This document shows, one piece after another, positions 1 to 5,116 of a stretch of 11,296 nt of DNA. The DNA lies in NCBI GenBank assembly GCA_002343395.1, contig DDSN01000048.1:1-11296 (forward strand), in the 5' to 3' direction. Position 1 is the stretch's first letter. Every line of letters begins with the position of its first letter. Origin of the DNA: Hyphomonadaceae bacterium UBA2389 (GTDB lineage Bacteria > Pseudomonadota > Alphaproteobacteria > Caulobacterales > Aquidulcibacteraceae). Below the pieces are notes generated by a model that saw nothing but the letters and a program-made list of their open reading frames with translations, was not told the DNA's origin and did no database searches. A program made the translations under genes and the position numbers.

Positions 1-1
1 G

Positions 2-754
2 GAGGCGATCTGCGAAGCGGTGACGCGTCCGAGCATGAGGTTTGTGGCGATAAAATCGCCGGGGCAGCAAAGCATCATGGTGGCGCACCGGACCCGCTCG
101 ATTCTGATGCGCCAGCGCATTCAGCTCTCGAACGCGATCCGCGGGCATCTGTGTGAGTTTGGTCTGGTCGCGCCCGTTGGCCGCAACGGCTTGGAGACGC
201 TGATTGCTGTCGTGGCTGACGCTGGCGATGAGCGGGTGCCGCAGGAAGCACGATCGTGCCTGCGGATGCTGATCGCTCAGCTGCGACTGGTGAACGAACA
301 AATTCTGGAATCGGACCGCTGCATCATCGCCAGTGCCCGCAGCACCGATATCGGCAAGCGGCTGATGGAAATCCCTGGCGTCGGCCCCGTGCTGGCGAGT
401 GCGCTAGTGGCGGCGGTGGATCCGAAGGCGTTTCGCTCAGGGCGCAATCTTGCGGCCTGGATCGGGCTCGTCCCGCGCCAGAACTCCAGCGGCGGCAAAG
501 AGCGGCTTGGACGTATCACCAGAATGGGTGATCGGTATTTGCGAAAATTGTTGTTCCTGGGCATGACGTCACTCATCAAATGCGCGAAGCGGGCGCCAGA
601 GACGATAGACTCACGCCTGCTTGGTCTGCTCGCGCGAAAGCCGGTGCGCGTCGCCGCCATCGCGCTCGCCAACAAAACCGCGCGCATTGTCTGGGCCGTC
701 ATGACGCGCGGGGAGAGATACCTCGCCGGCCACGACCCGGCGCTTGCCGACTAA
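2..754 (+). CDS. IS110/IS1111-family transposase, C-terminal 250 residues (5' end outside window)
   Basis: The reading frame is open to the left edge, so the N-terminal RuvC-like DEDD domain is off-window. The first visible residues (EAICEAVTRPSMRF) match the end of that domain in IS1111-group transposases, so the frame clearly continues upstream of the GTG at 20. A coiled linker region follows (MVAHRTRSILMRQRIQLSNAIR). The Transposase_20 domain comes next: a helix-hairpin-helix-like IPGVGPVLASALVAAVDP near 376-426, then the conserved block FRSGRNLAAWIGLVPRQNSS and GGKERLGRITRMGDRYLRKL at about 430-550. The serine pair at 485-490 lies where the second catalytic residue of IS110 transposases is expected. 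The frame is undamaged to its TAA stop, so the copy could be active. IS110 transposases move DNA through a structured guide RNA made from the element itself. Confidence 0.93.
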   Translation, partial: EAICEAVTRPSMRFVAIKSPGQQSIMVAHRTRSILMRQRIQLSNAIRGHLCEFGLVAPVGRNGLETLIAVVADAGDERVPQEARSCLRMLIAQLRLVNEQILESDRCIIASARSTDIGKRLMEIPGVGPVLASALVAAVDPKAFRSGRNLAAWIGLVPRQNSSGGKERLGRITRMGDRYLRKLLFLGMTSLIKCAKRAPETIDSRLLGLLARKPVRVAAIALANKTARIVWAVMTRGERYLAGHDPALAD

Positions 755-1023
755 ACATTTGCGCGCCGAAAAGCGATAATGCGCGCTTACGAAGTTGCGA
801 GGACGATGCGATGTGATGGCGAAAACGGTCAGGCCGGGAATCGGGACAACCCGCGTAGTGTCCAAGGCGTAACAGCCTGGGCATCCGTTTGGGACGCTAT
901 TCGCGAACCCCATCAGGGCCAGCCGCCTTCCCCTCTTTGGCTGCATCAAAGGCCGAAGACACGACTGCACCCCGACCAAAACGCCAAACCGTCAAATAGT
1001 GCTTGCAACGCGGGAGCCATCCA
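755..1023 (+). ncRNA. Candidate bridge/seek RNA region of the IS1111-type element
   Basis: This is non-coding DNA between the transposase stop and the likely right end of the IS. IS1111-group elements encode their guide RNA on this side of the transposase; that is family knowledge, not something shown here. The segment can fold. Bases 862-868 (CCAAGGC) pair with 875-881 (GCCTGGG) around a GTAACA loop with one internal A/G mismatch. The block from GGGAATCGGGACAACCCG (836-853) to CCATCAGGGCC (910-920) resembles the conserved 3' region of related elements as I recall them. RNA boundaries, guide loops and expression cannot be read from sequence alone. Confidence 0.45.
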
Positions 1024-1024
1024 G

Positions 1025-1079
1025 TTGGACGCCGGCCGCCAAGCCAGGCTGCGGGCGTAGAGATGCGGCCGGCGTCCAA
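1025..1079. repeat. Perfect 15-bp inverted repeat next to the IS right end
   Basis: The arm TTGGACGCCGGCCGC at 1025-1039 is exactly reverse-complementary to 1065-1079, with a 25-nt spacer between them. It starts one or two bases beyond the estimated IS end. Neither arm is followed by a T run, so a classical terminator is unlikely. Members of the IS110 family are known to insert at palindromes such as REP sequences or attC sites, so this may be the insertion target. It could also belong to an older element. Confidence 0.6.
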
Positions 1080-1301
1080 GAACGCTTAAGATCTCCAGCC
1101 CCATGGCCAGATCATGACCAACGGCGGCGAACTGCCCGACACTTTCCCTTTGCCCCGTGGTCGACGCCGCCGGCAGGCGCGTCGATTATTGGAGGGACGC
1201 CCCGCGGCCCGACGCTGACCGATCGGCCATCGCGCGCAGGCGCGGTCAAGGTGGAAGCGTGAGCGTGCCTTGACCGCGTCGAGCACGGTGGCAGTCAGAG
1301 T
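1080..1301. other. Unassigned stretch inside the island
   Basis: I see no convincing gene, RNA or repeat here. Short open frames exist on both strands (for example minus 1086-1286), but they have no recognisable motif, no good ribosome-binding site and arginine/proline-rich translations typical of shadow frames in GC-rich DNA. It is probably decayed mobile DNA between the IS and the antitoxin remnant. Confidence 0.4.
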
Positions 1302-1475
1302 TTATGACGCCGTTTTGCGGACGGCTTTGAGCTTTGAAGTCGTTTGTCTCTCGAATTGCATGACGAGCGTCGAATGCCAGCATGGTCGGCTTGTCGACGT
1401 ATCCTGCCTTCACCAGATCGGACGCGCTTCGTGCACCGAGGCTAATACATCGCTCGTGTAACGCTTCGTCGCCAT
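1302..1475 (-). pseudogene. Frameshifted remnant of a NadS/HigA-type HTH antitoxin
   Basis: The ATG at 1475 opens MATKRYTSDVLASVHEA, which matches the N-terminus of small XRE-type antitoxins or regulators that accompany RelE/HigB toxins. That frame stops at once. The similarity continues in another frame as ASDLVKAGYVDKPTMLAFDA (about 1425-1366), the usual 'DKxTMxxFD' segment. It then returns to the first frame as LKAVRKTAS (1331-1305), corresponding to the helix before the HTH, before a TAA at 1302-1304. The HTH itself is gone. At least two indels plus a C-terminal truncation are needed, so no functional product is expected. It lies 10 bp downstream of the intact antitoxin gene on the same strand. 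The family match is from memory of the consensus. Confidence 0.65.
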
Positions 1476-1485
1476 CGCCGACCAA

Positions 1486-1875
1486 TCAACCCCGCGACTT
1501 CTGGAGCGACTTGCGGACGCCTTCTGGATCATTGGCGATCACTTTCAAGTATGCGCGATTGGGCTGGTCTGGCTGTGCGCGTCCTTGCTCCCAATCGCGT
1601 AGGGTGCCGAGCGGAATGTGATAACGCGCTGAAAATTCTTCCTGCGTCAGCCCGAGTGCTCGCCGGATAATTTTCGCGCGCGGCGTCGGTCGCGCGCTCG
1701 CTTCCTGTTCAGGCGTCAACGGCCGCGCATCGGGATCGTCCATTGCTGCAGCGAGGATTTCCTCCTCGGTCATCGGCCGGATGGGTCGGGGTGTGACCTC
1801 GACTTCGCGTCCGTCTGGGTAGACATGGACAAGGTTGCCGTCACTCTTGCGAATTTTCGAAATAATATCGGTCAT
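1486..1875 (-). CDS. XRE-type helix-turn-helix antitoxin of the BrnT-like module
   Basis: This is a 129-residue protein. Its N-terminal 65 residues are acidic and proline-rich and probably contact the toxin. Residues about 68-112 form an XRE/HTH_3 domain (IIRRALGLTQEEFSARYHIP followed by LGTLRDWEQGRAQPDQPNRA). That HTH is typical of COG2944-type antitoxins. It is expected to neutralise the BrnT-like toxin encoded just upstream and to repress the shared promoter. The canonical BrnT partner, BrnA, is a ribbon-helix-helix (DUF4415) protein, so this is an alternative pairing. I chose the ATG at 1875, preceded by GAGGCGAGAAC, over the longer TTG/ATG-type extension to 1926, whose residues look non-conserved. 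The start overlaps the end of the toxin gene by 35 nt, which implies translational coupling. Confidence 0.85.
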   Translation of the reverse strand: MTDIISKIRKSDGNLVHVYPDGREVEVTPRPIRPMTEEEILAAAMDDPDARPLTPEQEASARPTPRAKIIRRALGLTQEEFSARYHIPLGTLRDWEQGRAQPDQPNRAYLKVIANDPEGVRKSLQKSRG

Positions 1876-2125
1876 GTTCTCGCCTCGTCGTTCGTCGCGC
1901 CGAAATAATGCGCCGCCGCTCACCACGCTCAGTGTAAACCACAGCCAGCAATCGTCCGCCGGCCAGGGCGATCATAAAAGTGCGCTCTTCGCCGTTGACG
2001 ACCTGCAATTCCTCGACAGCGAACGGGTCGGCGAACGCCGCTCTGGCGGCGTCGAAATCAACGCCGTGCTTGCGGAAATTCTCTTCCGCCTTGGCGTCGT
2101 CCCACTCGAACTGCTCAGTGTCCAT
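1841..2125 (-). CDS. brnT: BrnT-family (DUF497) type II toxin
   Basis: This 94-residue protein matches the BrnT family over its whole length. The N-terminal motif FEWDDAKAEENFRKHGV (residues 6-22) is followed by FADPFAVEE (31-39) and the C-terminal block VVYTERGERRRIISARRTTR (62-81). BrnT proteins have a RelE-like fold and act as ribonucleases that arrest translation; this is family knowledge. The ATG at 2125 gives the usual family length. The longer open frame to 2266 runs back through the integrase gene and has no conserved residues. The integrase stop codon is at 2127-2129, so only one base separates the two genes, and the toxin's ribosome-binding site (a GGGA about 13 nt upstream) lies inside the integrase coding sequence. 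Co-transcription with the integrase is therefore possible. Confidence 0.92.
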   Translation of the reverse strand: MDTEQFEWDDAKAEENFRKHGVDFDAARAAFADPFAVEELQVVNGEERTFMIALAGGRLLAVVYTERGERRRIISARRTTRREHDRYYFENSQE

Positions 2126-2126
2126 A

Positions 2127-3377
2127 CTACTGCGTTCCCGTAGTTTTGTCCAGCCGGTCCTGCTGTGTGAGTTGCAGCAGGCGTTCGCCCCAGGCTTCCA
2201 GCGCGGCTCGCTTTTCCTTGGCATATGCGTTGCGGTCGTAAATGGCGGTGACGCCGCCCACGGCACTGATGTGGTTCAAAACGCGAGCGACCGTGTCGCG
2301 GCTGGCGCCGATTCTCTCAGTTGTCATGTTTGTCGCGCAGGTTCGGCGAAGGTCATGGGTGCGGACATCGCTGAGGCCCAGTCGCTCTGCTGCGCGCATA
2401 ACCGCATGCGAGATAGCGCTCGAATCCAGCGGTGTTGAACGATCGAGTGCGGTGGAAAAGGCGTAGCCGCGCCATTTCTCCGCCGGTGTGGCGCCGTAGG
2501 CTTGCGACAAGAGCGCCACGGCGAGGTCCGAAAGCGGCACCACATGCTCACGCTTATTTTTCGCGCGTGCAGCGGGGATGATCCACAGCCGATTCGGCAA
2601 ATTAAGCTCGCGCGCGTGGAGGCCAGCAACCTCGGAGCGCCGCTGTCCGGTCGCCAGCAGAAAGCGTATCGCGAGCGCCATTTGCCGCGTGCATGCAACC
2701 AGTTCCAAACGATTCCATAGCGCGACAATCTCCTCGTCGCCGAGCACGCGATCGCGGGTGGTTTCAGCGAATTGTCTTCGTATGCCGTGAGCAGGATTGG
2801 ATTCGAGCGCCTCAATCTCAACGCCAAAGTTCCCGATTTGTCGGATGAGCGCCTGCGCGCGGTTCGCATAAATGGGCGCGCCGCCTTCGCCGATCTTGCG
2901 GATGTGGGTGCGTATATGAGAGCGGGAAAGGTCAGCGAGTTCGAGCTTGCCGAGCTGCGGCCCAAAGCGTGCAGCCCAGAGCAGCCGTTCTTGGTTGACC
3001 GACTTTTTGAGGACGCCACGTTCTTGGAAATATCTCTCGGCCAGATCGTTCCAAGTGCGCACAATGCCGGCATTGTGGCCGTGACGTCGCCGACGGCGTG
3101 CTTGAGCGGGGTCATCACCACTGCGCACATGGGCCAATGCGCCATGTGCGAGACTCCGAGCGTCCTTCAATTTGAGGGTTGGGAACTGGCCAAAGCTCAG
3201 TCGCGATTGCCTCCCTTCGAGATTGCGATAACGGAAGGTCCAGGTCTTCTTTCCAGCACCCGTGATCCGCAGCGCCAAACCCGGCGTCAAAGGGTCCGGG
3301 TGTTCGATCTGCTTGCCGGGCGCCGGCGTCAGCGACGTGAGCCATCTGTCCGTGAAGGCCAAGGTGTTTTGGCTCAT
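2127..3377 (-). CDS. Tyrosine recombinase / P4-type phage or island integrase
   Basis: The 416-residue protein has the usual length and layout of P4-type island integrases. Residues 1-90 form an arm-DNA-binding (DUF4102-like) domain (LTPGLALRITGAGKKTWTFR, FGQFPTLKLKDAR). A core-binding domain spans about 105-200, and the catalytic domain about 205-400. Visible catalytic residues are R246 (LLATGQRRSEV), a lysine at 273 or 275 (AKNKREHVVPL), H341 and R344 (THDLRRT), H369 (VLNH) and Y380 (AIYDR). It should catalyse integration and excision at the tRNA-Lys site 226 bp upstream of its start. The ATG at 3377 is preferred; an in-frame ATG at 3434 would add 19 residues translated from the GTGACCT repeats. 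No frameshift or missing catalytic residue is seen, so the island may still be mobile. Confidence 0.93.
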   Translation of the reverse strand: MSQNTLAFTDRWLTSLTPAPGKQIEHPDPLTPGLALRITGAGKKTWTFRYRNLEGRQSRLSFGQFPTLKLKDARSLAHGALAHVRSGDDPAQARRRRRHGHNAGIVRTWNDLAERYFQERGVLKKSVNQERLLWAARFGPQLGKLELADLSRSHIRTHIRKIGEGGAPIYANRAQALIRQIGNFGVEIEALESNPAHGIRRQFAETTRDRVLGDEEIVALWNRLELVACTRQMALAIRFLLATGQRRSEVAGLHARELNLPNRLWIIPAARAKNKREHVVPLSDLAVALLSQAYGATPAEKWRGYAFSTALDRSTPLDSSAISHAVMRAAERLGLSDVRTHDLRRTCATNMTTERIGASRDTVARVLNHISAVGGVTAIYDRNAYAKEKRAALEAWGERLLQLTQQDRLDKTTGTQ

Positions 3378-3378
3378 T

Positions 3379-3480
3379 TTGTGACCTAGCTTGTGACCTA
3401 TTTGGTCCGAAGACCCAGACGGGCGTCTGACCATCCTACAACGAGGCCCTGAGCCTTTCTAGGTCACAAATAGGTCACAA
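3379..3480. promoter_or_regulatory. Four copies of TTGTGACCT in two inverted tandem pairs at the integrase start
   Basis: TTGTGACCT occurs at 3379-3387 and 3391-3399, starts 12 bp apart. Its reverse complement AGGTCACAA occurs at 3461-3469 and 3472-3480, starts 11 bp apart. The spacings are about one helical turn, and the two pairs face each other across 61 bp. The pair nearer the gene abuts the ATG at 3377 and supplies its AGG ribosome-binding-like sequence. They are best read as operator or arm-type binding sites for the integrase or an excisionase. Which protein binds cannot be told from sequence. Confidence 0.6.
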
Positions 3481-3504
3481 GAAATGGCAACTCAGCGACG
3501 CCGC

Positions 3505-3593
3505 ACGAAACCGAACGAAACAGCAGAGGTTTCTATTTACCTGTTTTTATGAGAATTATTGGTCGTTAGTAATCTAACGGAACCGTAAGAAAC
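3505..3593. repeat. 17-nt imperfect direct repeat between integrase and attachment site
   Basis: ACGAAACCGAACGAAAC at 3505-3521 and ACGGAACCGTAAGAAAC at 3577-3593 match at 14 of 17 positions in the same orientation, 72 bp apart. The second copy ends 11 bp before the tRNA-Lys fragment. A small hairpin, CGTTAG-TAAT-CTAACG at 3564-3579, overlaps the start of the second copy. Position suggests integrase arm sites or excisionase sites of attR, which is an inference. Confidence 0.45.
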
Positions 3594-3603
3594 CATGGCC
3601 GCA

Positions 3604-3653
3604 TCTGACTTTTAATCAGGGGGTCGCGGGTTCGAATCCCGCCGGGCTCACCA
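3604..3653 (+). other. Island attachment site: 3' fragment of tRNA-Lys(TTT)
   Basis: The 50 nt correspond to tRNA positions 27-76. They comprise the anticodon stem-loop with anticodon TTT (CTGACTTTTAATCAG), a variable loop, a perfect T arm (GCGGG-TTCGAAT-CCCGC), the acceptor 3' strand CGGGCTC, discriminator A and an encoded CCA. The matching 5' half, whose acceptor strand would be GAGCCCG, is absent upstream. A 3' fragment next to a P4-type integrase is the standard result of integration into a tRNA gene, where the intact tRNA is rebuilt at the other end. Since CCA points right, the chromosome resumes at 3654 and the island extends left. It is not expected to produce a tRNA. Confidence 0.85.
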
Positions 3654-3964
3654 ATAATAGCGTAAAAACAATAGGTTGCGCCTTTACTCGCGAATTGCCG
3701 CTGGGGGGCTGCCGAACGCGACCGTGGACGAAGCAATCCGTTGTCGGCGGGCACAGCGACAAAAAATCAACGCCGTGTGGGAAAATGCGTCGGTTTCAAG
3801 TGGCTGGGATAGACTTCGTTAATTGGGGGCGCCACAATCCGGCCCAACGGAAGAGGGTGGGTCCACATGGCGTCAGCCACGTTGACCGCTCGCCGGCCGT
3901 AAGCGCGCTTTGCGCGAAAGCTGCGGCGTTCCGCGTCGTAGGGGATCACTTGAGAGGGGTGAAT
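3654..3964. other. Non-coding region upstream of ompA
   Basis: These 311 bases lie between the island boundary and the ompA start. I see no gene. An open frame from 3695 that runs into ompA is not convincing, because the true protein starts with a signal peptide at 3965. A TTGACC at 3882-3887 could be a -35 element, but there is no good -10 hexamer at the usual distance. A long leader is typical for outer-membrane protein genes, but no specific structure or regulator site can be assigned. Confidence 0.4.
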
Positions 3965-5008
3965 ATGAAATCGCGCATTACAAAGACGATTGCGCTCGCG
4001 GCTTTGGTCGCTGGCACCGCGGGCGTCGCGAACGCGACGGAAGGTTGGTATGGTCGCGCCGATCTCGGCTACTCGTTTGACGGCGAGTCCGAGCTTGACG
4101 ACGCGGGCACCGCAAACACCTTCGGCCACGAACACGATTGGTCGCAGTTCCTTGGCCTCGGCTATGCCTTCCAAAACGGTTTCCGCGTTGAAGGCGAGAT
4201 TGGTCATCGGTTCAACCGGTTCTCGATGCCGGATCCGGTCTATCCTGGCTTGCTCGACGGCGACACGCACGCGTGGTCCGCGATGGCCAACGTGTTCTAT
4301 GATTTCAACAAGGGTGGTGCGCTTGAGCCCTATATCGGCCTTGGCGCCGGTATGGCCCGGCTCAACACGGGCGTTCAGGGCATTGGCGGCGACGTCAACG
4401 ACGACGACACTGTGACTGCCTACCAAGGCATGATCGGCGTCGCGGCGAGCCTGACCGATCAGTTGGATTTGGACGTGGGCTTCCGTCATTTCGTGGCGGA
4501 CGGCGCCGAATTCACCAGCTCGATCCCGACGCCGTTTGGTCAGGACTTCACCGACCAGACGATCACGGTCGGTCTGCGTTATCAATTCGCCGCGCCGGCT
4601 GCGCCGCCTCCGCCGCCGCCTCCGCCTCCGCCTCCGCCTCCGCCTCCGCCGCCGCAAGTTGTGGCGTGCCCGACGTCGGACTTCGTTGTGTACTTCGAGT
4701 GGGATCGCTCGAACCTCAACCAAGCGGCGCTGGAAACGATCGATGCGGCCGTCGCGCGTGCGCGTCAGTGCAACATCTCCGGCATCACGGTTGTCGGTCA
4801 CACCGACACGTCGGGTTCGCCGACCTACAACCAAGGCCTGTCGGAGCGTCGCGCTTCGGTGGTTCGCGACGCCCTCGTGGCGCGCGGAATCTCCGCCGGC
4901 TCGATCTCGGCGCAAGCGCGTGGCGAAACCGATCTCGCCCGTGCGACGCGCGACGGCGTGCGTGAGCCGCTGAACCGTCGTACGGCGGTTACGATCACGT
5001 TCCGCTAA
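3965..5008 (+). CDS. OmpA-family outer-membrane protein with proline linker
   Basis: This 347-residue protein anchors the outer membrane to peptidoglycan. Residues 1-24 are a signal peptide (MKSRITKTIALAALVAGTAG, then VANA|T cleavage). An N-terminal beta-barrel of about 190 residues follows, with alternating aromatic and polar strands (GWYGRADLGYSF, FLGLGYAFQNGFRVEGEIGH, final strand TITVGLRYQF). Residues 214-230 are seventeen consecutive prolines. The C-terminal OmpA domain runs from about 239 to the end, with GHTDTSGS and LSERRASVV supplying the diaminopimelate-binding pair D281 and R296, spaced 15 apart as in known OmpA proteins. Cysteines C235 and C269 may form a periplasmic disulphide. 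The ATG at 3965 is preceded by GAGAGGGG at good spacing. The gene is monocistronic, with its own terminator. Confidence 0.94.
   Translation: MKSRITKTIALAALVAGTAGVANATEGWYGRADLGYSFDGESELDDAGTANTFGHEHDWSQFLGLGYAFQNGFRVEGEIGHRFNRFSMPDPVYPGLLDGDTHAWSAMANVFYDFNKGGALEPYIGLGAGMARLNTGVQGIGGDVNDDDTVTAYQGMIGVAASLTDQLDLDVGFRHFVADGAEFTSSIPTPFGQDFTDQTITVGLRYQFAAPAAPPPPPPPPPPPPPPPPPQVVACPTSDFVVYFEWDRSNLNQAALETIDAAVARARQCNISGITVVGHTDTSGSPTYNQGLSERRASVVRDALVARGISAGSISAQARGETDLARATRDGVREPLNRRTAVTITFR
4604..4654 (+). repeat. CCT/CCG microsatellite encoding the OmpA proline linker
   Basis: Seventeen proline codons include five perfect tandem copies of the hexanucleotide CCTCCG (4619-4648). Gain or loss of units would keep the reading frame and change only the length of the linker between barrel and peptidoglycan-binding domain. 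Confidence 0.85.
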
Positions 5009-5032
5009 GCGCACAACGCTTACAGAATGAGG

Positions 5033-5066
5033 ACAGGCCCGGCGAAAGCCGGGCCTGTTTTCGTTT
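5033..5066 (+). terminator. Intrinsic terminator of ompA
   Basis: A perfect 11-bp GC-rich stem (ACAGGCCCGGC / GCCGGGCCTGT) encloses a GAAA tetraloop at 5044-5047. It is followed by TTTCGTTT, a short interrupted T tract. It sits 24 bp after the ompA stop. It also lies only 50 bp before the first gene of the ast operon. Confidence 0.88.
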
Positions 5067-5116
5067 GCGCCGCGCCTGGCCTGGACTTCGCCTGCTTGGC
5101 CGGGCAGTTTCCGGAG

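Larger units (their letters stand above)
1..1023 (+). mobile_element. IS110-family (IS1111-group) insertion sequence, 3' part
   Basis: The region contains the transposase C-terminus plus about 270 nt of downstream non-coding DNA. In IS1111-group elements the long non-coding segment lies downstream of the transposase, which is the layout seen here. The right end is placed near 1023 because the sequence around 1008-1023 (TTGCAACGCGGGAGCCATCC) resembles IS1111-type right ends as I remember them, and because a perfect palindrome begins at 1025. The exact end is an estimate, since the left end needed to match inverted repeats is outside the window. The element lies inside the island bounded by the tRNA-Lys fragment at 3604-3653. 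Confidence 0.7.

Noticed and set aside
1086..1286. Short minus-strand open frame beyond the antitoxin remnant
   Set aside because: It has no conserved motif, no ribosome-binding site and a low-complexity arginine-rich translation; it is not supportable as a gene.
3604..3653. Intron-containing, split or permuted tRNA-Lys
   Set aside because: The fragment begins before the anticodon stem, not inside the anticodon loop where bacterial tRNA introns sit, and no matching 5' half is present upstream. An att-site fragment beside an integrase explains it better.
3566..3754. Minus-strand open frame containing GEPGGIRTRDPLIKSQM
   Set aside because: This is the familiar spurious protein produced by translating the antisense strand of a tRNA 3' half. 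It covers the tRNA-Lys fragment and is not a gene.
3695..3964. 90-codon N-terminal extension of the OmpA frame
   Set aside because: The signal peptide starting at 3965 and its strong ribosome-binding site define the start; the upstream residues have no conserved features.
3767..5014. 415-codon minus-strand open frame antisense to ompA
   Set aside because: It is a shadow of the ompA codon pattern: the translation is extremely arginine-rich, including a long arginine run opposite the proline codons, with no recognisable domain.
5027..5116. 30-codon N-terminal extension of the M20 hydrolase
   Set aside because: It would be translated from the ompA terminator hairpin. The family N-terminus and active-site numbering fit the ATG at 5117.
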